Shown: positions 24,496 through 33,345, counted from the stretch's first letter. The stretch is DNA of 38,514 nucleotides from Candidatus Omnitrophota bacterium (GCA_023818645.1 JAMWCJ010000008.1:1-38514); one strand, 5' to 3'. Translations and numbers: made by a program. The notes: a model not told the origin generated them from the letters alone.

Positions 24496-25542
24496 TTAAA
24501 AAACTATCAATTTATATTTTGTAGAACCAAGTCCAATTTTTTCTGCATAGTAAAACTGATAGGTATAATCTAAATTTGGCCTTATTTCCAAAAATACATC
24601 TTTTCCATTTACTTCCTTTATTAAATCTGATGAACATTTATCAACTGCAACAGGATCTTCAGAAACACATACACCTATATCCTTTGAAATTATTCTACCC
24701 GGGTTTGAAGCACAATCACAATCTTCTGCAATATTTATTAAAAAATTTATTGCTAAAAATTTGTCTTTATAGAATTCTATAAAACCATAAGCATATTCAA
24801 CAATTCTTTCCTGAAATTCTTTTGTAGAAACACTTCCCCAAGATATATTTATTGCACCTGAAGGACAGATATGAATACACCATGCACATCCTTTACATAT
24901 TTCTTTATCAATATATGCTTTATTTTCCTTAAGAGATATTGCTTGAAAATGACATTCTCTAACACATTTTCCACAACCAGCGCATTTAGAGATATTTATA
25001 ATAGGAGTTATATTTGAATGCATAGCAAATTTCCCTCTTCTTGAAGCACAGCCCATACCAACATTTTTTATTGTTCCTCCTATCCCTGCAAGTCCATGCC
25101 CTTTAAAATGAGTTATTGGGATAATGCCGTTAAATTTTTGATATTCCTTTGCATAATAAAGTTTTTTAAATTGTTTGCCGTCTATATCTATTTCAAATTC
25201 ATAATCAGCATCAAAACCTCCTGCAATCAAAATTGGAACGCCAAGTTTGTGATAACCATTTTTGTAGATAACTTCTAAATGAGAAAAAGTATCATCTCTT
25301 TCCCCGCGATATAAAACATTTGTATCTGTTAAAAAACTAAATACCTTTTTCTCTTTCAATTTATTAACAACTGGAAAAACAAAATCAGGTAAAACTTGAT
25401 TTTTATGATTTGAATTACCAAAATGCATTTTAAGACCAACTTTATCATTCTCTTTAAATTTTTCATCAAAAATTCCAAATTTATCAAAAAATTCTTCAAG
25501 TTTATTTATCTTTTCAATTGGTAAAAAATAAACATTTACCAT
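24496..25542 (-). CDS. DUF362 domain protein with two [4Fe-4S] clusters
   Basis: A 348-residue protein with the DUF362 domain (KVGLKMHFGN near the start, HFKGHGLAGIGGTIKNVGMG in the middle) and an inserted ferredoxin domain with CAGCGKCVRECHF and CKGCAWCIHICPSGAI. Such proteins are common in anaerobes and are annotated as putative iron-sulfur oxidoreductases, with no fixed function. The start at 25542 is supported by GGGGGTAAG just upstream. It heads the mnmG-Gfo/Idh-rsfS run, although a functional link to tRNA modification is not obvious. Confidence 0.88.
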   Translation of the reverse strand: MVNVYFLPIEKINKLEEFFDKFGIFDEKFKENDKVGLKMHFGNSNHKNQVLPDFVFPVVNKLKEKKVFSFLTDTNVLYRGERDDTFSHLEVIYKNGYHKLGVPILIAGGFDADYEFEIDIDGKQFKKLYYAKEYQKFNGIIPITHFKGHGLAGIGGTIKNVGMGCASRRGKFAMHSNITPIINISKCAGCGKCVRECHFQAISLKENKAYIDKEICKGCAWCIHICPSGAINISWGSVSTKEFQERIVEYAYGFIEFYKDKFLAINFLINIAEDCDCASNPGRIISKDIGVCVSEDPVAVDKCSSDLIKEVNGKDVFLEIRPNLDYTYQFYYAEKIGLGSTKYKLIVF

Positions 25543-25564
25543 TCTTACCCCCAGTTTTTTATAG

Positions 25565-25594
25565 ATTATATTGTAAAAAGTTAAAATTAATCAA
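25565..25594 (-). promoter_or_regulatory. Possible promoter of the DUF362-mnmG-rsfS operon
   Basis: On the minus strand TTGATT (25594-25589) and TATAAT (25570-25565) are separated by 18 bases. The -10 lies 22 bases before the ATG and leaves room for the GGGGGTAAG ribosome site. The -35 matches consensus at four of six positions. Confidence 0.45.
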
Positions 25595-25597
25595 GAT

Positions 25598-27217
25598 TTA
25601 AACTCTTTCTAAAACTAAAATCCAATCCTGATAAATGGGCAGTTTTAATGAACTATTTTTAACTAATACTGGTAATTCCCAGTTACCTTCTTTATCTGGC
25701 TTTACTATCCCCTTATCTATTATTTCACCATTTTCGGGATTGAAAAGTAATGCTTTGTATTTAATGTTTTTTTCTATTTTTTTAATTTTAAAATGCTGGT
25801 AAAAAAACGGAAGATAAATAATCCTTACTTCTCCAGGGATACCTGCAACATAAGGATAGTAATTTCTTTCTTTATTTTCAGGACTTATATCTACTTCAAT
25901 CCAGTCAGGCCTTATTTGAAAATCCCACCATCTATATTTTTCAAGTAATTTTTTAGATATTCCTATCTGTTCTGAACCAGGAAATCTCATTGCCTTGTCC
26001 CACGGAGTATTCCCCCAGCACATTCCATGAGGGCTTGGACCAAAAGGTTCTTCTTTTCTATTTACCTGCCATATCCCATTTGCTCCATATGTATATCCAC
26101 AGGCACCATTTAAAATAGATGCCCAAAAAGATAACCTTTGAATTTGTTCTTTACATTGCCCACCTATCCCTTCATAAGCGACTTCTCCAACTACAACTGG
26201 CATTGTTGGTTTTGCTTCATATGATTGCTTTACTCTATAAACAGTATTTTTAATAGAACTATCTGAATGGCCTGTCTGAAGCATATCAAAATCAAGTATT
26301 TCTGAATAATATTCAACTTCTCTTGTAAAACTGCCTGGATGAATAGTCACAGGATTTTTATACGGGTCTATTTCTTTTATAAATTTAATTATTTCCAGCC
26401 ATCCTCTCCTTTGAAAATTCTGATCCTCATGTTTTGTCTCAGATAGATAATAAGCCATATCATATTCACCAGCAGCACACCAAACAACAGGATAAGAAGA
26501 ATATCTTGCAATTAGATATTTCCAGTGCTTTTTCATTTTTTCAATACCCATCCATTTTAAATAATATCCCCAGCATCCAACAATACAAGGGATTAAACCA
26601 GAATTTATTAAATGGAAAATTCTTAAGTCGGCCATATCAAAATAATAGGGATTAATTTTTTTATAATTTTTATCCCAAGGATATCCACCTTCATTCTCAC
26701 CTCTTTTATCAGGGAAATCCATATCCGGATAAAGACCGGCAACTATTTGTATCACTGTAAAACCCTTTTTTACTCTATCATATGTTAACTCTTTGAATTC
26801 TTCAGGCCATTTCAATCTTTTACATAATCCCATCCACCAAGTATCTCCAAGCCAGAAAAATGGTTTTCCATTCTGATGGCATAAATATCTTTTATTTTCT
26901 GAAATTTTTAATCTTCCATATATAAATAAAGGATTTTTACCTTTATATTTTACAACCTTTATTTTTCCTTTCTTTCCGTTCAAACCTTTATCATCTTCAT
27001 TTGAACATATACTTTCCCATTCATAAATCCCCTCTTTTGAAAATGAAACTCTCACTCCAAACTCATTTTCACCTTTCCAGAAACAAGGCACTTTAAACTT
27101 TTCTCCATTTGAAGAAGTGAAAAAAATATCAACTTCAACATCATTAAAAATATCTTTATATTTTTTCTCACTTTTTAAAGAAAACTCCAAAGGAATATTT
27201 GTTTCAGTAAATAACAT
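25598..27217 (-). CDS. Apiosidase-like glycoside hydrolase (DUF5060-DUF4038)
   Basis: A 539-residue protein with an N-terminal beta-sandwich (DUF5060-like, residues 1-105), a DUF4038/apiosidase-like TIM barrel beginning at GKPFFWLGDTWW, and a C-terminal sandwich (residues 450-539) resembling the putative collagen-binding domain often paired with DUF4038. In the barrel, ARYSSYPVVWCAAGEYD and MPVVVGEVAYEG each place an acidic residue where this clan has catalytic carboxylates. No signal peptide is visible. The ribosome site GGGGAG precedes ATG 27217. It is transcribed divergently from the sialidase-like gene, suggesting joint use on glycans. GH140 apiosidases share this architecture, but the substrate is not known here. 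Confidence 0.82.
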   Translation of the reverse strand: MLFTETNIPLEFSLKSEKKYKDIFNDVEVDIFFTSSNGEKFKVPCFWKGENEFGVRVSFSKEGIYEWESICSNEDDKGLNGKKGKIKVVKYKGKNPLFIYGRLKISENKRYLCHQNGKPFFWLGDTWWMGLCKRLKWPEEFKELTYDRVKKGFTVIQIVAGLYPDMDFPDKRGENEGGYPWDKNYKKINPYYFDMADLRIFHLINSGLIPCIVGCWGYYLKWMGIEKMKKHWKYLIARYSSYPVVWCAAGEYDMAYYLSETKHEDQNFQRRGWLEIIKFIKEIDPYKNPVTIHPGSFTREVEYYSEILDFDMLQTGHSDSSIKNTVYRVKQSYEAKPTMPVVVGEVAYEGIGGQCKEQIQRLSFWASILNGACGYTYGANGIWQVNRKEEPFGPSPHGMCWGNTPWDKAMRFPGSEQIGISKKLLEKYRWWDFQIRPDWIEVDISPENKERNYYPYVAGIPGEVRIIYLPFFYQHFKIKKIEKNIKYKALLFNPENGEIIDKGIVKPDKEGNWELPVLVKNSSLKLPIYQDWILVLERV

Positions 27218-27256
27218 TTTCTCCCCTTTTTCTATACATCTTATTTTAAAATTTTT

Positions 27257-27284
27257 TTGAAAAAAATATCAAGTAAATTATAAT
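27257..27284 (+). promoter_or_regulatory. Promoter of the sialidase-like gene
   Basis: TTGAAA at 27257-27262 and TATAAT at 27279-27284 are spaced 16 bases apart. Transcription would begin near 27291, just upstream of the AAAGGAG ribosome site for ATG 27304. Confidence 0.5.
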
Positions 27285-27303
27285 TATGAAAAAAGGAGTG
27301 AAA

Positions 27304-28317
27304 ATGGATAAATTTATTGTTAGCAGGGATGATAGTATTTATGAAGCATTTCCTGATTTAGTTTTACTCCCTTCTGGAAAATTAATATGTGTATTTCTTG
27401 AATGTAAACATCATTCTGACAGGAGTTATTCAAGAGTTGTTTTTACAGAAAGTTTAGATAGAGGAAGAACATGGCAACAAAAAAAACCACTATCAGAAAT
27501 TTCTTCTGGATGGAATTGTCCCAGAATTTCTTTTTTAAAGGATGGTAGAGTAGTTATTATATGTGATAAAGGAGCAGGAGAAAAGGAAATTAAAAAAAGG
27601 AAGTTATATATGTGGTATAGTTGGGATGAGGGTAAAAGTTGGAGCAAAGAGATTGAACTACCTATACCTGGATTTGTTCCTGATAAGTTAAAAGAGATTA
27701 AAAGTGATAGATGGTTAATCGCAACTCAAAGATATAATGAAAAAAAATTTCTTGAGCAGATGTTATATATTTCAGATAATAAAGGTAAAAAATGGGAAGG
27801 ACCAATTTGCATTGCTTCAAAAGAAGGTCTAAATTTATGTGAAGGTTCTATACTTGAATTGCCAAATGGAGAACTTGTTTGTTTTATGAGAGAAAATAGT
27901 TTTATAGGTCTTGACTGTTTTAAAGCAATCTCTTATGATAACGGAAATACATGGGAAGGACCTTATCCTTTTCCAATTCCTGGTTGCCATAGACCTGTAA
28001 GTGGAATATTAAAAAGTGGATATATTTTAATAACACATAGATTCTGTCAAGGAGGAAAAGGATGGCTTGGATGGTGGACACAAAACTTTTTTGCTTCATT
28101 AACAGATATTGAATCAGCACTGGCAAAAGAAAGAAATCAGGCACATACAAGAATAAAACCGATTGATTATGATAGGAGTAAATTTTCAGATACTGGATAT
28201 TCTGGCTGGGTTCAATTTCCTGATGGTGAAATCTATATAGTAAATTACATTGTTGATGATGCACCAAATGGACATATAAGAGGATATTCAATTAGAGAAG
28301 ATGAGTTTATAATTTAA
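27304..28317 (+). CDS. Sialidase-like BNR repeat protein
   Basis: A 337-residue six-bladed beta-propeller protein of the sialidase superfamily. Four Asp-box repeats are visible: SLDRGRTW, SWDEGKSW, SDNKGKKW and SYDNGNTW. The N-terminal SRDDSIYEAFPDLVLLPSG is typical of the family annotated as exo-alpha-sialidase. No signal peptide is present. I chose ATG 27304, preceded by AAAGGAG; ATG 27286 would place that ribosome site inside the gene. The catalytic Arg triad and Tyr of true sialidases cannot be confirmed by eye, so the substrate may not be sialic acid. It ends 4 bases before the convergent dehydrogenase gene. Confidence 0.82.
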   Translation: MDKFIVSRDDSIYEAFPDLVLLPSGKLICVFLECKHHSDRSYSRVVFTESLDRGRTWQQKKPLSEISSGWNCPRISFLKDGRVVIICDKGAGEKEIKKRKLYMWYSWDEGKSWSKEIELPIPGFVPDKLKEIKSDRWLIATQRYNEKKFLEQMLYISDNKGKKWEGPICIASKEGLNLCEGSILELPNGELVCFMRENSFIGLDCFKAISYDNGNTWEGPYPFPIPGCHRPVSGILKSGYILITHRFCQGGKGWLGWWTQNFFASLTDIESALAKERNQAHTRIKPIDYDRSKFSDTGYSGWVQFPDGEIYIVNYIVDDAPNGHIRGYSIREDEFII

Positions 28318-28321
28318 TTTT

Positions 28322-29347
28322 TTATGGATTCACAATTACCTTTATGCAATCTGAATTTTTACCTATATATTCAAGTGCATCTTTTACTTTATCAAGTGAA
28401 AAATTTTTACTTATCAATCTTTTAAGGTCAATCTTATTTTTATCAATTATTTCTATCGCTTTTTTATAAGTATTTACATATCTAAAAATCCCATAGATTT
28501 CTAATTCATCATTTGTTATTTTTGTTACATTAAGGTTCACAAAATCAGTTCCAAGTCCAATAAATACAATCCTTCCGCCTCTTTTAACCCAGTATAATGT
28601 CTCTTCAATTAAACCTGAAAAACCAGAACATTCAAAGACAACATCTACCTTCTCCTTTAATGAATTTTTTATTTCCTTTATTTTTATCTTTTTCGTATCA
28701 AACACATATTCACAACCAAAACTTTTAGCAACTTCAATTCTTTTATCATTTTTTTCTATACCATAAACAATCCCACCATATATTTTGGCAGATAATAACG
28801 AAAGAAGACCAACAGGTCCAAGCCCTGATATCATTACTTTTTCACCTGGTTTTAAATTTACTAAATTGCAGGCATGGATTCCAACAGAAAATGGTTCTAT
28901 CAAAGTTGCTTCATCAAGAGAGATATTTTCAGGTATTTTATAAACAAAATCAGATGGATGAACTATATATTCACAAAATGTTCCATCTATAGGAGGAGTG
29001 GCAAAAAATTTAACATCAGGACATAAATTATATCTTCCTTCTTTACAATAATCACATTTCCTGCATGGAATCCCAGGCTCTATTGCAACTCTTTCACCTT
29101 CTTTTAAATTCTTAACTTTTTTACCAACTTTTTCAATTATTCCTGAAGTTTCATGCCCAAGTATTAATGGTTCTTTTACAACAAAATCACCAATTCTACC
29201 TTCTTTATAATAATGAATATCTGAACCACAAACACCAACACTTTTAACTCTTATCAATACATCATCCTCATTTTTTATATCTGGTTTTTCTATTTCTCTT
29301 ATCTCTATGTTATATGGTCTTGTTAAAAATGCTGCTTTCATTTTCAC
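28322..29347 (-). CDS. Zinc-dependent sorbitol/L-iditol-type dehydrogenase
   Basis: A 341-residue medium-chain dehydrogenase. The catalytic zinc region GVCGSDIHYYKEG with GHETSG, the structural zinc site CRKCDYCKEGRYNLC, and the NAD-binding GLGPVGLL are all present. CGSDIHYYKEGRIGDF strongly resembles sorbitol and xylitol dehydrogenases, which oxidise polyols to ketoses. It is the last gene of a four-gene operon with GH4, GH172/DUF2961 and an amidohydrolase, and its ATG overlaps the amidohydrolase stop. It probably oxidises a sugar or polyol released by the neighbouring hydrolases. Confidence 0.9.
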   Translation of the reverse strand: MKMKAAFLTRPYNIEIREIEKPDIKNEDDVLIRVKSVGVCGSDIHYYKEGRIGDFVVKEPLILGHETSGIIEKVGKKVKNLKEGERVAIEPGIPCRKCDYCKEGRYNLCPDVKFFATPPIDGTFCEYIVHPSDFVYKIPENISLDEATLIEPFSVGIHACNLVNLKPGEKVMISGLGPVGLLSLLSAKIYGGIVYGIEKNDKRIEVAKSFGCEYVFDTKKIKIKEIKNSLKEKVDVVFECSGFSGLIEETLYWVKRGGRIVFIGLGTDFVNLNVTKITNDELEIYGIFRYVNTYKKAIEIIDKNKIDLKRLISKNFSLDKVKDALEYIGKNSDCIKVIVNP

Positions 29348-30141
29348 TCCCTTTTAAAAAGAAGTTTTTCAGCATTGATATATAAAATTTTTTCTTCAAT
29401 TTCAGAAGGTAGTTTCAATTCTTTTAAAAGATTCAATGTATTCCCCTGGTCTGTCCAAGGAGAATCAGTTCCAAATAAAATATATTCGGAAGGATGAGAA
29501 AGAAGCATCCTTCTCGCTCTTTCCTTCTCAAGAAATTCAAGTGAAAAAGATATCTCCATATAAATTTCCTTTCCTATAATAAATCTTTCAACATTTTCCC
29601 AGTCCTTCCATCCTCCAAAATGTGTTGTTACGAGTTTTAATTTGGGAAATGTCTTTTTAATATTTATAACTTTTTCTGGATCCGCAATTCTTATCCTCTC
29701 AAAAGCAAAATCAAATCCTGTATGTAAAACAAGTATCAAGTCCTCTTTACAGATTTTTTCATAAATTTTCATCATCTCTTCCTCATCAATCACAAATTTT
29801 TGATAATAAGGATGCAGTTTTATACCCTTAAATCCTTCTTTTTTTATTTCTTCTATTCTTTTTAATGCAAGTGGGTCATCCTGATGAAAAGATACAAATG
29901 GAATAATTCTATCTGACTTTATCTCTTTTGCCCATTTTAATATTGATTCATATTGAGTAATTTTTGTTGCTATCAAACATATAACGCTTCTATCTATTCC
30001 GTATTTATCCATAGAAGATATTAATGAAGAAATTTTTCCATCAAGAACTGCTTTAATTTTACCTTCCTGTTCAAGTAAATGGATCACTTTTTCTGCCAAA
30101 TTATCTGGAAAAGCATGTGTATGTATATCTATTATTCTCAT
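29344..30141 (-). CDS. Amidohydrolase family 2 (PF04909-like) protein
   Basis: A 265-residue metal-dependent hydrolase of the amidohydrolase/decarboxylase barrel. The N-terminal HTHAF metal motif (IIDIHTHAF), the GIKLHPYYQKF strand, VLHTGFDF, VTTHFGGW and the final FGTDSPW Asp are in the expected order. Members include aromatic decarboxylases and lactonase-like hydrolases; a sugar lactone or similar substrate would fit the operon, but this is inferred. It overlaps the GH172-like gene upstream and the dehydrogenase downstream by four bases each. Confidence 0.85.
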   Translation of the reverse strand: MRIIDIHTHAFPDNLAEKVIHLLEQEGKIKAVLDGKISSLISSMDKYGIDRSVICLIATKITQYESILKWAKEIKSDRIIPFVSFHQDDPLALKRIEEIKKEGFKGIKLHPYYQKFVIDEEEMMKIYEKICKEDLILVLHTGFDFAFERIRIADPEKVINIKKTFPKLKLVTTHFGGWKDWENVERFIIGKEIYMEISFSLEFLEKERARRMLLSHPSEYILFGTDSPWTDQGNTLNLLKELKLPSEIEEKILYINAEKLLFKRE

Positions 30142-31304
30142 ATTTTCCTCTTTTTTTCTCTCATCTCATCCGTTATCAATATTTCTCTTTTTTCTGTCTT
30201 TAAACTATCTGGATTTACAAAAGAAAGTAAAACAGGGTATCTCTTTTCAACAGATAAAATATCAAATTTTCTATGTGGCTCAATCTGGTACCAGTAAGCA
30301 GTTGAAGAGTAATCATTCTGTGTGTGGTTACCGTGTCCTGTTTCAATTGTTACTTTAATTGATTTTTTAAAATGAACTGGATTTGTCAGATGAAAAACAT
30401 ATGAGGTCTGATAACCACCTTGCAATTTCCCATCATAAAGATTATGTCCAAAAATAGAAAAGTTTTCAAAAATTGAAGAACCATTGAATAGAAAAGCGTT
30501 ATTCTGCATTCCCCATGCCTGATTAAAATAGTCCTCACTTCCTGTTCCATGCAAATCAGGTGGCCACTTATACCCATCTACCCAAATCATATCATCTCCT
30601 TCTCCCCACCATGTTCCATGAAAATTTGTAACTGAAATATTACATCCAATATAATGGCCAATCCCTTCTGCATAAAGAATTTCATAATTGTTTTTATATG
30701 CGACCTCTTCTTTATTTACAATATTTACTTCAGGTGTATTAACAGGAATTTCAGGACCCCAACCAGGAGTTGGATTTTCCCTTTTCCAGCATACATGTAA
30801 ATAAGCGATATCCTCTTCAAAATCATTCTCAAAAATTTCATAATCAATATAAAAATACTGATTATATGGTTGATTTCCTTCGTTCTTTATCTCAATTCTT
30901 GCATTTTTTCTGAAAGGCATTGGTAAATAACAGTTTAATGCACATCCAGCACCAAATTTGTAAGGACTTGAAGTCGATGCGGAAAAAGGAAGAGAACAGA
31001 AAGAATTAACAAGAGAATGTCCAAGACAAAAAAAATCACCAAGAGGGACAAGAATACTTGGATTTTCTTCTCCATCCCAATAAAACTTTAAAATTACCTC
31101 TCTATAAAGAAACAAAGTTCCTCCCTGTGTCATCCAGATATGAGTGATGCATCCAGGACCGTCTATTTCAGCAAGTACTTTTGTTTCACCTGGTTCTATT
31201 CTCCATGCATCTCTGTTCCTCCCTTCAACATCATAACTTGAAATCCTTTTTGTCTTTGCTTTTTTAATCTTGCATATATCAAAGAATAAATTTCCAAAAA
31301 CCAT
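30138..31304 (-). CDS. DUF2961/GH172 family glycoside hydrolase
   Basis: A 388-residue single-domain protein of DUF2961, now GH172, whose characterised members act on fructofuranosides or D-arabinofuranosides. Hallmark segments include ISSYDVEGRNRDAWRI near the N-terminus, GPGCITHIWMT, SILVPLGDFFCLGH, the stretch LPMPFRKNARIEIKNEG, and GTGSEDYFNQAWG, which carries a conserved acidic residue. No signal peptide is visible, so it is probably cytoplasmic. It lies 14 bases after the GH4 gene and shares ATGA with the amidohydrolase. Confidence 0.9.
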   Translation of the reverse strand: MVFGNLFFDICKIKKAKTKRISSYDVEGRNRDAWRIEPGETKVLAEIDGPGCITHIWMTQGGTLFLYREVILKFYWDGEENPSILVPLGDFFCLGHSLVNSFCSLPFSASTSSPYKFGAGCALNCYLPMPFRKNARIEIKNEGNQPYNQYFYIDYEIFENDFEEDIAYLHVCWKRENPTPGWGPEIPVNTPEVNIVNKEEVAYKNNYEILYAEGIGHYIGCNISVTNFHGTWWGEGDDMIWVDGYKWPPDLHGTGSEDYFNQAWGMQNNAFLFNGSSIFENFSIFGHNLYDGKLQGGYQTSYVFHLTNPVHFKKSIKVTIETGHGNHTQNDYSSTAYWYQIEPHRKFDILSVEKRYPVLLSFVNPDSLKTEKREILITDEMREKKRKI

Positions 31305-31318
31305 TTTCGCCTCCTTTT

Positions 31319-32719
31319 TTAAATATAATCCTTTAAACTTTGAAATTCAATAGGAATTTCACTTTCATTAATTTCTAAAAATTCCCTCCATAATTTTTTT
31401 GACTTTTTACTCAATTGATTTATTGGATATGAACATAATGCATTATATAAAATCTTTGGATCTCTATAATATATGGCATCTGCAAGTAATGTTTGATGCT
31501 GAGAAATTGAAGAAATTAAACCAAACATATTTTCTGGTATAAAAAGATTTTCAACTGGTTTTATATTTTCCCCTTCAACTACTTGTGAATACTCAAGGAC
31601 AAATCTCTCTGGGAAACTTCTAACAGAATTTTTATTTACCTGACTTGTAACTATTTTTTCTTTTTTACCCATTAACCCCCTTATAATCTTCACAAAAATA
31701 CTATTTTTATCCTTCTTTAAATTTAAATTTTTTAATTTTTTCCACCCTCTTTCCCAGAAATTTTTATCAAGGTTTTCTTTTACCAATGAGAAAAAATTTT
31801 TATCTAAAATTTCTTTCCTTTTTTCCCACTCTTTGATTTCTTTTTTTATTTCTCTCAATGTTTTTTTCTTTTTGTTTCTCAGTATTTCCTGTAAAGTTTC
31901 TTCATAGAAAAGATGACACATTCCATCCCCTTCAGTAGAAAAGAGTAAAACACCAAATTTTTTATAAATCTCTATCACTTTTTCAAGCCCCTTTTCAATA
32001 AAATCTTTTGTTTTTTTACTCCACAAATTACTGAATTTCAATTTTTGACTTTTTTTAGAAATTGATTGATTTAACAATTCAAAAAGGTCTTTTTCCCTAT
32101 ATCTGCCCCTTAAAATAAAACTTAAATGATTAACACCACAAACTTCCACATCAAAATCAGGATTTTCTTCGTCTTTATTAAATATTATTCTATTTAAATC
32201 CCACATATGATTTGTATACCCAGCACATACACCTAAACATTTTATTTTTGTATAATTATTAATAAGAGCACTTATAACAGCAACAGGGTTAACAAAATTT
32301 GCTAAAATCGCATCAGGACAATATTTCTCCATTTTTTTACATATATCAAGGATTATAGGACCTCCTTTTAAAGCAAGGAAGGCACCATTAAATGAAATAT
32401 TATCAGAACTATGAAACCCATAGTTAAGTGATATTTCATTGCAAAGTTCAAATGATAATCTTGTTCCAGGCATAAATACAGTTGAAACAAAATTTGCTCC
32501 ATCAAGAAATTCTTCAAGTTCTCCATTCCAAAGTATCTTACAATTTGCTTTTTTATATTCAGGTGTCTTTTCTATCAATCTTGCCATTCCTTCTGCCCTT
32601 CTTTTATTTATATCATATAAACAGATTTTAAAATCATTATTAGTTTCATCTTCATCAAGTAACCCTCTTATAATTCCAAGATGTCTATGTGCTCCACCTC
32701 CAATAAATACAAGTTTCAT
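31319..32719 (-). CDS. GH4 family NAD-dependent glycoside hydrolase
   Basis: A 466-residue GH4 enzyme, a class that cleaves alpha- or beta-glycosides through NAD-dependent oxidation at C3 and a divalent metal. Visible are the Rossmann start KLVFIGGGAHRHLG, the NFVNPVA motif, the metal Cys in GVCAGYTNH and the His of VCGVNHLSF. The usual GLCH motif here lacks its His (GVCAG), and the QETxGxGG-type segment reads DNISFNGAF, so this is a divergent member. I chose ATG 32719, which has AGGAGGAG directly upstream. It heads the four-gene sugar operon and diverges from the decayed alcohol dehydrogenase locus. Confidence 0.88.
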   Translation of the reverse strand: MKLVFIGGGAHRHLGIIRGLLDEDETNNDFKICLYDINKRRAEGMARLIEKTPEYKKANCKILWNGELEEFLDGANFVSTVFMPGTRLSFELCNEISLNYGFHSSDNISFNGAFLALKGGPIILDICKKMEKYCPDAILANFVNPVAVISALINNYTKIKCLGVCAGYTNHMWDLNRIIFNKDEENPDFDVEVCGVNHLSFILRGRYREKDLFELLNQSISKKSQKLKFSNLWSKKTKDFIEKGLEKVIEIYKKFGVLLFSTEGDGMCHLFYEETLQEILRNKKKKTLREIKKEIKEWEKRKEILDKNFFSLVKENLDKNFWERGWKKLKNLNLKKDKNSIFVKIIRGLMGKKEKIVTSQVNKNSVRSFPERFVLEYSQVVEGENIKPVENLFIPENMFGLISSISQHQTLLADAIYYRDPKILYNALCSYPINQLSKKSKKLWREFLEINESEIPIEFQSLKDYI

Positions 32720-32750
32720 ATCTCCTCCTAATTTCACAATTCATAGAAAA

Positions 32751-32779
32751 ATTAAAATCCAACAATTTATAAAAGTCAA
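32751..32779 (-). promoter_or_regulatory. Promoter of the GH4 operon
   Basis: On the minus strand TTGACT (32779-32774) and TTTAAT (32756-32751) are 17 bases apart, each one mismatch from consensus. The start would be near 32744, leaving a 25-base leader that contains AGGAGGAG. The -35 box lies within one arm of a 15-base inverted repeat. Confidence 0.5.
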
Positions 32780-32789
32780 ATTTTTTGAC
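32775..32789. promoter_or_regulatory. Palindrome between divergent promoters (candidate operator)
   Basis: GTCAAATTTTTTGAC is an inverted repeat (GTCAAA and TTTGAC around TTT) that includes parts of both divergent -35 boxes. A regulator bound here would block both directions. The A+T-rich context means chance is possible. Confidence 0.4.
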
Positions 32790-32812
32790 ATAATATTTAA
32801 AAATAATAAAAT
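32785..32812 (+). promoter_or_regulatory. Promoter towards the decayed dehydrogenase/creatinase-like run
   Basis: TTGACA at 32785-32790 and TAAAAT at 32807-32812 are 16 bases apart. It points into the decayed genes at 32831-33333 and the intact genes after them. Confidence 0.45.
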
Positions 32813-32830
32813 TTCTTCAAAGAGGGAATT

Positions 32831-32920
32831 ATGAAATTTTTTTCCTAAAAAGCATTCAAAATTGTAAATAATTAATATGGTTTTAAGATTGAAAAAGTAA
32901 AAGAAGACCTGTTGATTTAA
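32831..32920 (+). pseudogene. Possible remnant of a deleted gene
   Basis: AGAGGGA is followed by ATG at 32831, but the frame stops after MKFFS. Two stops later, the same frame ends in YGFKIEKVKEDLLI before a final stop at 32918-32920, a plausible C-terminal tail. This may be the two ends of a gene whose middle was lost. It could be chance; the evidence is only the ribosome site, the shared frame and the decayed neighbour. Confidence 0.3.
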
Positions 32921-32937
32921 TTGGAGAAGATAAAAAA

Positions 32938-33333
32938 ATGAAAGTTGCAATAAGTGAAGGAAAAGGAGATGTAAAGATAAAAGAAGTTCCAATCCCTGAA
33001 ATAAATGACTATCAATGTCTATGTAAAACACTTGCCTGTGCAACCTGTTCAGGAACAGATTTAAAAATAATGGATGGAAAAATCTTCTGGTGTAAAAACT
33101 ATCCTGTTATTCTTGGTCATGAAAGTGTTGGAATTGTTGTTAAAAGAGGTAAGAAAGTAAAATATATCAAAACAATTGATTTTTATGAAACGCTTGGATA
33201 TATTAAAAAAAGAATTATAAAAACATCAGAAATGATTACTCATAGATTTAAAGATGATGAATTAGAAAAGGGGTTTGAAATTTTGAGAGATGGTAAAGAG
33301 TTTAATCTTGGAATTCTTTTTTGGTGGAAATAA
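32938..33333 (+). pseudogene. Zinc alcohol dehydrogenase with central part deleted
   Basis: A 131-residue open frame consisting of the first ~75 residues of a medium-chain dehydrogenase joined to its last ~55. The start has the GroES-like fold with ACATCSGTDLK and the zinc motif GHESVGIVV. After VKRGKKVKY it jumps to KTIDFYETLGYIKKRI and THRFKDDELEKGFEIL, which normally lie at the C-terminus. The structural zinc loop and the whole NAD-binding Rossmann domain, roughly 200 residues, are missing. The join keeps the reading frame, so a short protein could still be made, but it cannot bind NAD. A gene of normal family length would be about 340 residues. The next gene is 12 bases downstream. Confidence 0.72.
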
Positions 33334-33345
33334 AGAGGAGGCAAT

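Noticed and set aside
32439-32834. 131-codon plus-strand ORF over the GH4 start and promoter region
   Set aside because: It is mostly antisense to GH4 and carries no family features; the ORF's length is explained by skewed composition.
32741-33043. 100-codon minus-strand Leu-rich ORF over the decayed dehydrogenase
   Set aside because: Leu/Phe-rich low-complexity translation, antisense to the recognisable dehydrogenase N-terminus.
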